Positions 1 through 7,000 of a stretch of 22,007 nucleotides of DNA are shown one piece after another (within the stretch, counting starts at the first letter, position 1; every line of letters begins with the position of its first letter). This DNA is from Candidatus Aerophobota bacterium (GTDB lineage: Bacteria; Aerophobota; Aerophobia; Aerophobales; B3-G15), in contig JAUWZM010000043.1 of NCBI GenBank assembly GCA_030615365.1, positions 1 to 22,007 on the forward strand. Direction: 5' to 3'. A program made the translations under genes and the position numbers. Below the pieces are notes generated by a model. That model ran no database searches. It was not told the DNA's origin and saw nothing but the letters and a program-made list of their open reading frames with translations.

Positions 1-142
1 GTATGGAGGGTAGTGTGGCCCCGGTTTCATAACCAGAAATGCTTTTCTGTTTGCCGTTGATTTTTTCGGCAAGTTGGGTCTGAGTCAAATCAAGTTCGAC
101 GCGGGCCAATTTGATCTTCTTGCCTAGTTTTTTGGGGTCCAC
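1..142 (-). CDS. XRE-family helix-turn-helix regulator, N-terminal part, cut by window edge
   Basis: The minus strand reads from a GTG at 140-142 into the window edge with no stop, giving 47 residues that start VDPKKLGKKIKLARVELDLT and continue with TQTQLAEKINGKQKSISGYE and TGATLPSI. This is the classic HTH_3/XRE pattern: helix 2 is TQTQLAEKI, the recognition helix is around QKSISGYETG, and the family's P-S-I follows. An in-frame TAA lies 12 bases upstream of the GTG, so the start cannot lie much further out. The ribosome site is weak (an A-rich AAAAGAGA). GC is about 47%, above the surrounding DNA, which hints at recent acquisition. Such proteins are DNA-binding repressors of phages, plasmids, toxin-antitoxin pairs or restriction systems. 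The rest of the protein and its partner lie outside the window, so the role is unknown. Confidence 0.72.
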   Translation of the reverse strand, partial: MDPKKLGKKIKLARVELDLTQTQLAEKINGKQKSISGYETGATLPSI

Positions 143-203
143 GTATAGTCTCTTTTAGGAATTTCAGATAAAGTACTTGGGAATTATATCCTATAATGAC
201 TAT

Positions 204-254
204 CGTATGTGTACATACGCAGTAGTATTATACATCTATTTTGTAATAAGGCAA
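204..254 (-). promoter_or_regulatory. Promoter and palindromic operator upstream of the XRE regulator
   Basis: On the minus strand a -35 TTGCCT (249-254) and a perfect -10 TATAAT (227-232) are 16 bases apart. Directly downstream, where transcription should begin, lies the inverted repeat CGTATGT-N2-ACATACG (204-219). A palindrome over the start site 5' of an XRE gene is the usual arrangement for autorepression. The leader to the GTG would be about 78 bases. The motifs are seen directly; the operator role is inferred. Confidence 0.5.
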
Positions 255-275
255 GTTTTTATGGCATATCAATGG

Positions 276-397
276 CGGAGAGGGAGGGATTCCTTCTCCC
301 CTGTCGCTTCGCTCCTCCTCCGAAGCCTGCCGGCCTCACTGCCGTTCGCCTGGCTCACTTTTCATCCACTGGATGCGTTCGGCTCGGCTTCGAATCC
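276..397. repeat. GC-rich block bounded by a displaced tRNA-Ser 3' end
   Basis: This stretch is about 63% GC in an otherwise AT-rich window. It begins with 17 bases (276-292) identical to the 3' end of the tRNA-Ser gene (418-434), from the T-loop to the discriminator G. On the minus strand the copy at 276-292 continues into GCCA, an encoded CCA, whereas the intact tRNA-Ser is followed by a T-run without CCA. The block is also bracketed by GGGATTC (286-292) and GAATCCC (391-397) and contains a 6-bp hairpin GCTTCG/CGAAGC. It has no convincing reading frame. It resembles the scar of an integration at the tRNA 3' end, or a small tRNA-associated repeat. Confidence 0.5.
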
Positions 398-418
398 CAT
401 TAATAAAAAAATAAAAAC

Positions 419-508
419 GGAGAGGGAGGGATTCGAACCCTCGAAGCACCTTTATAAGCACTTAATCGCTTAGCAGGCGACCGCTTTCGTCCACTCAGCC
501 ACCTCTCC
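419..508 (-). tRNA. tRNA-Ser(GCT)
   Basis: The minus strand folds as a class II tRNA. The acceptor stem is GGAGAGG paired with CCTCTCC. The anticodon stem GTCGC/GCGAT encloses the loop CTGCTAA, giving anticodon GCT for codons AGC and AGU. A long variable arm pairs AAGTGC with GTGCTT using two wobbles, and the T arm is GAGGG-TTCGAAT-CCCTC. The long variable arm and anticodon identify serine. CCA is not encoded; the gene runs straight into GTTTTTATTTTTTT, which may help terminate transcription. The nearby tRNA-Arg does encode CCA. Confidence 0.96.
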
Positions 509-820
509 AGTAAAGCGAGTTCCCCTCAAGGGAAAATCATTTGTAGCTTAGAAGTGTAGCTACCCAATTCATTGGGCGGGTTTAATGCGCCGATAAATCG
601 GCAAGCTACAAGGGATTACTTTGACTTCCACAGACAAGATGCCTGTGCCACCACATGCTTTGTCAGGTTCGCAATGGCAAGCGAGGAACTCACATTTTAC
701 GCTCAGGGAAGGGATAGAACTATAGAGTAACCTCGCCTACTATTTAAGTCATTTTTCTACCAGGGTAACCACTTAAGTAAGATAATCAATCCTCCAGCAA
801 AAGGCATTACCGCTTTAATC
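509..820. repeat. 312-bp spacer between tRNAs holding a cloverleaf repeat (555-610) and an adjoining repeat tail
   Basis: There is no gene here. Bases 555-610 can form a four-stem cloverleaf: outer stem TGTAGCT/AGCTACA, then CCCAAT-tc-ATTGGG, an imperfect stem around GGGTTTAAT, and CCGAT-aa-ATCGG. The following ~65 bases (to about 676: GGGATTACTTTGACTTCC ... GGTTCGCAATGG) recur at 17284-17350. Short arms GAGTTCC (519-525) and GGAACTC (685-691) could enclose the whole element. From 700 to 820 I see nothing recognisable. Confidence 0.75.
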
Positions 821-897
821 TGGCACGCTTGGGGGGACTCGAACCCCCAACCTACGGACCCGCAATCCGTTGCTCTATCCAATTGAGCTACAAGCGC
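821..897 (-). tRNA. tRNA-Arg(GCG)
   Basis: The minus strand gives a 77-base class I tRNA with encoded CCA. The acceptor is GCGCTTG paired with CAAGCGT (G-U at pair 1-72), discriminator G. The D arm is GCTC-AATTGGATA-GAGC with A20, the anticodon stem ACGGA/TCCGT encloses TTGCGGG, and the T arm is GGGGG-TTCGAGT-CCCCC. The anticodon is GCG, reading CGC. A20 and C35 fit arginine identity. A G34 version is unusual in bacteria, which normally use ACG with inosine. Confidence 0.95.
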
Positions 898-923
898 AAT
901 GATTTTTAAAAATAACAGTATTT

Positions 924-951
924 ATAATATACACCTTAACAATAAAGTCAA
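924..951 (-). promoter_or_regulatory. Likely promoter of tRNA-Arg
   Basis: The minus strand shows TTGACT (946-951), 16 bases, then TATTAT (924-929). Transcription would start near 917, about 20 bases before the mature tRNA 5' end. The spacing is acceptable for a sigma-70-type promoter. Confidence 0.5.
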
Positions 952-983
952 GAATCTATTAAATTTGCAGTAAATAGATACAT

Positions 984-1011
984 TTGACAAAAATTCTGCC
1001 TGTGATATAAA
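984..1011 (+). promoter_or_regulatory. Possible promoter of mtrB
   Basis: A perfect -35 TTGACA (984-989) is followed after 16 bases by TATAAA (1006-1011). The expected start near 1018 lies at the edge of the AAGGAG ribosome site (1017-1022), so the leader would be only about 11 bases. The motif match is good, but this short leader is a reason for caution. Confidence 0.45.
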
Positions 1012-1028
1012 AAACTAAGGAGAAGATT

Positions 1029-1256
1029 ATGGAAGATGTAGTGAGTGCAGATTATATAATAATTAAGGCTCTGGAAAGAGGGGTCACTATTATTGGACTT
1101 ACCCGGGGAGATATCACCAAGGTGCTTCATACCGAAAAGCTGGATAAAGGTGAGCTTTTAGTAGCTCAATTTACCGAACATACCTCAGCTATTAAGATTA
1201 GAGGAAAAGCAGAGATTATCACCAAATATGGGAAAATTATTCTAAGAGAAGAATAG
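1029..1256 (+). CDS. mtrB: TRAP, tryptophan RNA-binding attenuation protein
   Basis: This 75-residue protein matches Bacillus subtilis TRAP in length and register. The core stretches GLTRG, EKLDKGE and AQFTEHTSAIK fall at the same positions. The RNA-binding Lys37, Lys56 and Arg58 and the tryptophan-pocket residues Thr25, Thr30, Gln47, Thr49 and His51 are all present. In characterised bacteria TRAP forms an 11-subunit ring that, when loaded with tryptophan, wraps spaced GAG/UAG triplets in trp leader RNA and blocks expression. The start has an AAGGAG 6 bases upstream. No trp gene, anti-TRAP gene or row of GAG/UAG triplets was recognised in the window, so its targets lie elsewhere. The M42 peptidase gene follows 90 bases later and may be co-transcribed. 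Recognition is firm; RNA-binding activity is inferred from conserved residues. Confidence 0.95.
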   Translation: MEDVVSADYIIIKALERGVTIIGLTRGDITKVLHTEKLDKGELLVAQFTEHTSAIKIRGKAEIITKYGKIILREE

Positions 1257-1346
1257 TGATAGGTAAGATTCCCAAAAATGAGATCGTTTTCCTTAAGAGC
1301 CCATCAAGCCTTTCAATGAAATCTAAACTGACAAGGAGGATAGAAA

Positions 1347-2408
1347 TTGGAAAAGCAGTCTTTTTTGTTTTTAAAAAAATTAATGGATACTCCAAGTCCA
1401 TCTGGTTTTGAACAGCCTATTCAGCGATTAGTGAGAGAAGAGCTAAAAAAATTTGCTGATGAGGTAAAAACTGATGTTCATGGTAACGTTATAGGAGCGA
1501 AAAACCCTGATGGTTATCCCCGAATAATGCTGGCCAGCCACTGTGATGAAATTGGATTTATGGTGAAGTATATAGATAAAAATGGATTTATATATTTTTC
1601 CGCTATTGGAGGAATAGACCCTCATATTGTACCTGGACAAAGAGTTAAGGTATATGCCAAACAAGGCCCTATCCTGGGGGTAGTAGGGAAAAAACCAATT
1701 CATGTTATGAAAAAAGAAGAGAGGGAGAAAGTAGTTGAGTTCTCTCATCAATGGATTGATATAGGAGTGAGCAGCAAGAAAGAGGCAGAGAAAATCGTTG
1801 AAATAGGAGATCCTATCGTTTTTGCCCCAGGTTTGGAAAAGATGCAGGGAAATTTAGTGGCAAGTAGGAGTTTTGATGATAAAATGGGAGTCTTTATAAT
1901 TTGCGAGGTTTTAAAAGCTTTATCAGAGCAAACAATTGAGGCATCTGTTTTTGCTACTTCCACTGTTCAGGAAGAGATTGGTTTAAGAGGAGCGCAAACA
2001 GCAGCGTATTCTATTGATCCTCAAATTGGGATAGCTATAGACGTGGATATAGCTACTGATTTTCCAGAAATAAATAAAAAAAGGGAAGGGGATATTCGCA
2101 TAGATAAGGGAGTAGTCATTTTTAGAGGTCCTAATATTAATCCGAAAGTAGGAGAAATGCTTATTCAAACAGCGAAAGAGGAAAAAATTCCTTATCAGTT
2201 GGCTGGAGCGAGTCGAGCTACCCCTACTGATGCGAATGTTATCCAGCTCAGTCGTGCTGGAGTAGCTACTGCTCTGGTTTCTGTTCCCACAAGATATATA
2301 CATACGCCGGTAGAGGTTTTATCTTTGAGTGATATTGAAAGTACGGTAAGACTCTTAGTTTGCTTTGTGACTCGAGTAAAAAAAGAAATAAGCTTTATCC
2401 CAGAATAA
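1347..2408 (+). CDS. M42-family metalloaminopeptidase
   Basis: This 353-residue cytosolic protein is of the M42 (TET/glutamyl aminopeptidase, formerly endoglucanase FrvX) family, whose members trim N-terminal residues from peptides as large self-compartmentalised oligomers. The two-metal site is visible: His65 (SHCDEIGF), Asp177 or 178 (RSFDDKMG), catalytic Glu209 and Glu210 (QEEIGLRG), Asp232/234 (IDVD) and His319 (YIHTPVE). The N-terminal TPSPSGFE is also typical. The length is normal. The start is TTG, chosen because AGGAGG (1335-1340) lies 6 bases upstream and the family N-terminus begins here. It follows mtrB by 90 bases with no obvious terminator. Its stop is only 5 bases from the stop of the convergent PorV-like gene. 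Substrate preference cannot be read from sequence. Confidence 0.93.
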   Translation: MEKQSFLFLKKLMDTPSPSGFEQPIQRLVREELKKFADEVKTDVHGNVIGAKNPDGYPRIMLASHCDEIGFMVKYIDKNGFIYFSAIGGIDPHIVPGQRVKVYAKQGPILGVVGKKPIHVMKKEEREKVVEFSHQWIDIGVSSKKEAEKIVEIGDPIVFAPGLEKMQGNLVASRSFDDKMGVFIICEVLKALSEQTIEASVFATSTVQEEIGLRGAQTAAYSIDPQIGIAIDVDIATDFPEINKKREGDIRIDKGVVIFRGPNINPKVGEMLIQTAKEEKIPYQLAGASRATPTDANVIQLSRAGVATALVSVPTRYIHTPVEVLSLSDIESTVRLLVCFVTRVKKEISFIPE

Positions 2409-2413
2409 AGAAG

Positions 2414-3349
2414 TTAGAATTCAAGACTGAGGGAAAAGCGATGAGTATTACCTAACTCTTGATTATTAGAGAAAGCATAATCAAAATTAGCCTGCTTTAG
2501 TCCCTCTCCCTCTAATTTTAACTGGAAACCCATACCCATAGATAAGAGTAAATCAGCATCTTTTTGAAATATCTTGGTAGCTCCTGCCCTTAGTTTAAAA
2601 TTAGAAGATATTTTCCATTCTCCTCCTAAGTGCATCTGTTTAAACAAATCCCTAAAAGAAGCATCCAAATCTACCGCTAAAAGAAATTTAGGAGAAAATC
2701 TCCAGGCAAGCCCAAGTTTTAAATTGGCAGGAATCTGTTCCTTTTTCCCTGTGCTCCAGTCTATCTGAGAAAATATATCCTGAAGATTAAGCCCCCAGGA
2801 GAGCTTCTCTCCTTTGTTCAGGTACCCTAAATCTACACTGTAACCACTGGCATTCTCTCCCAGAACAAATTGTCTTATATATTTCACATTAGCTCCCCAA
2901 CTGCTAAATTTATCCCTCGAAGTCGAGTTTTTGGGGTAAAGTATGTTGGCATAGGAATAAGCCCATAGATCAAACTCCCATTTTTCTGGCTCCAGATTAG
3001 CTGATAAGTGGTTCCAGACTATTCCTCCGGTTCCCATAGTTGGAGTTGGCTCAATGAAAACTAAAAAGCTATGTTTTAGTAATCCCAATCCGTACAGATC
3101 GCTGTATGTTGATCCCAGCTGACTGTTAGGAAGCTGCATAAGTCCAGCAGGGTTAAAGTAACAGGCACTGTAATCATCGGCTACAGCTACAAAGGCTCCT
3201 CCCATTCCCATAGCCCGAACACTGACCGGTAAATTAGTAAAACCACTATCCAGGACATTAAGGTAATTAGCACAAGAGGAATGAATGCTACCACTTAAAA
3301 AAATAAGGCCAATGAAAACCACCATTAAGATCAGCAATCTTTTCTTCAT
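2414..3349 (-). CDS. PorV/UPF0164-like outer-membrane beta-barrel protein
   Basis: The protein has 311 residues. A signal peptide (MKKR, then a hydrophobic core) ends around SSCA, residues 19-27. It is followed by the family hallmark ARAMG-like stretch VRAMGMGGAFVAVADDYSAC and YFNPAGLMQL, shared by PorV/PorQ, FadL-like and UPF0164 proteins. The rest alternates short amphipathic strands rich in aromatics and Gly, and the chain ends in Phe, as outer-membrane barrels do. The start is supported by AGGAG with good spacing. The cysteine near the cleavage site is preceded by HSS, which is not a lipobox. The likely role is an outer-membrane channel or assembly partner; the exact function is unknown. 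Its main value is as evidence for a diderm cell. It lies downstream of the small membrane protein gene, 96 bases away. Confidence 0.8.
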   Translation of the reverse strand: MKKRLLILMVVFIGLIFLSGSIHSSCANYLNVLDSGFTNLPVSVRAMGMGGAFVAVADDYSACYFNPAGLMQLPNSQLGSTYSDLYGLGLLKHSFLVFIEPTPTMGTGGIVWNHLSANLEPEKWEFDLWAYSYANILYPKNSTSRDKFSSWGANVKYIRQFVLGENASGYSVDLGYLNKGEKLSWGLNLQDIFSQIDWSTGKKEQIPANLKLGLAWRFSPKFLLAVDLDASFRDLFKQMHLGGEWKISSNFKLRAGATKIFQKDADLLLSMGMGFQLKLEGEGLKQANFDYAFSNNQELGNTHRFSLSLEF

Positions 3350-3445
3350 TACCTTCTCCTTCTTTTATTTCCAGCGATGTCAAAACTCGCACCTGGATTT
3401 AGTAATTTGAATACTAACGACAAAGTTAATTCTCAATAGGGAGGC

Positions 3446-3937
3446 TCAAATTCTACCTGCATCTATTGTCTCACTTTGAGAACGTACCCTCGTACCCCCA
3501 TGTATGTCCTTTTTCCTCAATCTATATTGCAAGATAAAAAGGATAATCCCTCCAATGAGTTCTATTGCTGGTAGGAAAAAGTTCCTACCGTACCATCCCC
3601 CTGATCGACTTGCTATCAAGATAGAGATAAGGTGAGCTCCAAATAAAAAGAAAAGTTCTATGCTGGTAACTAAAAAAAAGCGTTTCCTGAGAATATTTTT
3701 AAGAACAGCTCCTCTATAATAAAATTCGGTAAAAATAATAAAAGCAAGCAATGCAATGCCCAAAGCAAGGAAGACGAATTTATCTATCACAGAAGCCATC
3801 CACATATTAGTTGAGAAAACATAAATGAGGGACACAGATAAACTCCTGGCAGTGAGCATACATAATAATCCCAAACCTGCCGTAATCATCCACAATACAT
3901 AAACCCATATCCACTGGGTCCATTTAATAATCTTCAT
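3446..3937 (-). CDS. Small four-helix membrane protein of unknown function
   Basis: This 163-residue protein has four hydrophobic segments at about 8-30, 48-70, 86-108 and 118-137, with basic loops between (KNILRKRFF near 80, YRLRKKD near 140) and a polar C-terminal tail of about 25 residues. The positive stretches suggest cytoplasmic loops by the positive-inside rule. I do not recognise the family. The start is supported by GGAGG 7 bases upstream. The preceding spacer carries one of the three 45-bp hairpin motifs (3962-4006). It sits in tandem with the PorV-like gene and may share its transcript; whether they work together is unknown. Confidence 0.7.
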   Translation of the reverse strand: MKIIKWTQWIWVYVLWMITAGLGLLCMLTARSLSVSLIYVFSTNMWMASVIDKFVFLALGIALLAFIIFTEFYYRGAVLKNILRKRFFLVTSIELFFLFGAHLISILIASRSGGWYGRNFFLPAIELIGGIILFILQYRLRKKDIHGGTRVRSQSETIDAGRI

Positions 3938-3961
3938 TCCATCCTCCCAGAATAATCCTAT

Positions 3962-4006
3962 AGTCCAAATAAGGACTGAGAACTATATATTATTGAAATT
4001 TCGATA
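3962..4006. repeat. 45-bp hairpin motif, copy A
   Basis: This is one of three dispersed copies (with 11712-11756 and 17038-17082) of a motif with consensus AGTCTGAATAAGGACTGATA, then an AT-rich stretch and TTGAAATTTCG. Its first part forms a hairpin, here AGTCC/GGACT around AAATAA. It lies 25 bases upstream of the start of the small membrane protein gene. Confidence 0.7.
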
Positions 4007-4047
4007 TCTCAAAAGATGATTCTGCATCCCCTGGTTTTATCAACATA

Positions 4048-7000
4048 TTAATTATTCTTTCTATGATATGCCTGTACCCGATATACAAAAGTTCTTACCT
4101 TATTTAAATAGTTCGCCTGGTGAGAACCATCATAGGTAAGATTAAGAATGGGAAATCCCGGATGGTCTTTCTCTATCTGTGTCATTACAGCAACAGTTAT
4201 ATTACCTGGCATGCAGGTAAAGGGCATTACATTAACTACGCCGTCTCTTTTCCTATGGATAGAGTGTAGAGTTTTTCCTATGGTCAAAATAGCCTCTCCC
4301 CTTAAAGAGCGGTGTAGATATTCCTCACCCATTTCAATAATTTCCTGTATTTCAGGCTCCTCATATCCTTTTATTATTTCCTTGAAAGGAGAAGCTAATT
4401 TTTTTTCTATCATTTCCTGCCACAAATTTCTGGTTCTATTTTTGATAAATTCCCACCATTTTCTTTCTTTCAAACTAACCTCTTTATGCATCTCATTTGT
4501 ATACATAAACCATTCCCGCATTGAAGCTAGTTCCATCCTTAATCCGTGTTTTTCCAGCTCATCCATAATAAACTCGTTGGCAAAAGGATTGTGTCGAACA
4601 AATATCTCGCCTACTACAGTCACTGCGGATCTATCAGTTTTTTCTCTTTCTATTTTTTTAAAAGATCTCGCCGCCTCTTCCATTATATCAATTACACCTT
4701 TTCCTTCCTTGATTCTCTGGCGAACTTTATCTCGATATTTCAGATATACTTTATTGGTCTGTCCCTTATTTACCTCATCCGGCCTTATTAATCTTTGAAC
4801 CTTGCATAATATATCTATAGCTGCAATCCCTTCCCAGGCTAATTTGGTAAATTTTACCCCCAGGCCCCCATAGCTATTCTCAGAATCTAAAGAGAGAATG
4901 GGTATGTTTTTATAGCCAGCTCTTCTTAGTACCAACTCTTGAAAAGCACAATACTGTCCAAATCTGCAGGGTCCCTGTGCTATTCCCATAAAGAAAGCAC
5001 ATTGATCAGGAGAAAAACCATTGTTTTTAATTGTTTTAATCATATCTCCTGTAGTTAAAACACAGGGATAGCACTCTCTACCAGTAGTATACTTTTGTCC
5101 CTCTCGCAGCGTTTCAGGATCGCTTATCTTCATAACTTTAGCTTTCCTACCTAAAGCCTCAAGGGCAGCTTCAAAAGCATAGGAATGGTCACCCATATAG
5201 GGAATATACATTGTCCTTTTCTCATCAGGTAGACTCGCCCTGGATAAAAGAGATTTGGCTTTAGAGGATCTCTTCTCCAGAACCCCCCTGTTTTTAACAC
5301 TATCTAAAAAAGCTTCCAGACGAGTGATGACACCTGCCTCAGCGCTATGTTCATCAATTTGAAGCTCCAGATAAGGCCTGTCCATCTCCTCGTTAAAGTA
5401 TTTGCTGATAAAGGAATCCGGTCCACAGGCAAAGTTGGTAAGGTAAATTGGGTAAAGATTATCCGTTTCCTTTATTTTTCGAGCTGCGGCTAAGATCTTT
5501 TGTCCATAGTTCCAGTACATATTAGGATAATCATCAGAAATTATGGAAGGGTCTAAGTCCAAAAAATCTACAGGGATGGGAAGCATCCCTAACTCTCTCA
5601 TTTTTTTAGCTAATTCCAGGTTAAGTCCTGAATCATAGCCATTGTAAGGGCGAGATACTACCACAAATCCCCTTTGTCCATCTAATTTTTCTAAAATTTC
5701 CCTACCTTTTTTCTTCAAATCACTATAAAATTGGCTTTGAGCTTCCCTGGCTATCTTGATAGCCTTTTTAACCTTAAGTGGATTTTCTTTTAACTCATCA
5801 CCTATCTTCTTTAAGGATTTCTCTAACCCTTCTTCCCTTAAGGATAACTTGGATTCGAGTATTTTAGTGGAATAGCTTTCTCTATATATACTTGAATTGA
5901 TAAAATAAGGCAGGGCCTGGGACCAAGGACAATCATAACTCCTCTTTAATCCTTCACTCTCTTTTTCAAAGTCAACTAAACTTGGCAGGAATAGATAATC
6001 AACCTTTCTCTCTAAGAGATTTAATACATGACCATGGGCAACTTTTATAGGAAAACATATCTCGGCGGTTACAGCTTCTACGCCTTTGTGTATAATATCA
6101 TCATTAGTTTCATCCGAAAGAACCACTTCGTAGCCAAGCTCAGAAAAGAAACTCTGCCATAGGGGCAGAAGTTCAAAATTAAAAAGAATGCGGGGTATAC
6201 CCATTGTCTCACCCTTTACCTTTTCTCTCTTATTTTTCTTACCAAGCCACAGTCTCTCCCTTCTCTTAAAAAGATCGGGAATTCTCTTTACCCCTTTAAT
6301 TTTCTCTTTTTCACTGTGTTTTCCGCATCGGTCCCCATACGTTAATGGCTTTTCCTCTCCTTTGATCCAGACCTGATTAACCAAACAGTGATTTGGGCAA
6401 CCATCACATTCAAAGGATCTCATTTGATACTCTACTTTACTTAAAGCAAACCCCTTAAACTTACTTTCTCCAGCTGTTTCCTCCATTGCTACAATAGCTG
6501 CTCCAATTGCTCCTAAAACTTCATTATGAAGAGGAACGGTTATTTTCCTCCCAAGGACCTTTTCAAAAGCAGCTACCACCGATCTGTTGCAGGCTGTTCC
6601 TCCCTGGAAGAATATATTATGCCCAACTTTTCTGTTTTCTACGACTTTATTTAAATAATTGTAGGCTATTGAATACGCTAAGCCAGCTACTAAATCGGGA
6701 ATATGAAATCCTCTTTGCAGATGCTCAACTAAGGATGATTCCATAAATACAGTGCATCTATCCCCTAAATCAGCTGGATTATCACTGGAAAATGCTATCT
6801 CCTCAAATTCTTTTTTGATATTTATCTTTAGAGTTTCTGCCTGTTCTTCTAAGAAGGAACCTGTTCCAGCGGCGCAAACTTTATTCATAGTGAAATCAAC
6901 TATCACTCCGTTTTTTAAACTGATGAACTTGGAATCCTGTCCCCCAATTTCAAAAATAGTATCTACACTAAAATCTATATTTAAAGCTCCCTTCGCTTGA

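Noticed and set aside
177..473. A 98-codon plus-strand reading frame
   Set aside because: It runs through the GC-rich block and the antisense of tRNA-Ser, has no ribosome site, and its protein has no domain-like pattern.
1257..1346. TRAP binding site between mtrB and the M42 gene
   Set aside because: A few UAG/GAG triplets are present but not a regular series with 2-3 base spacing.
3249..3349. Lipoprotein signal in the PorV-like protein
   Set aside because: The residues before the cysteine are HSS, which does not fit the lipobox; an ordinary signal peptidase I site is more likely.
3370..3400. TTGACA on the minus strand near the PorV-like gene start
   Set aside because: The matching -10 would fall in the ribosome binding site, so it cannot be the promoter of that gene.
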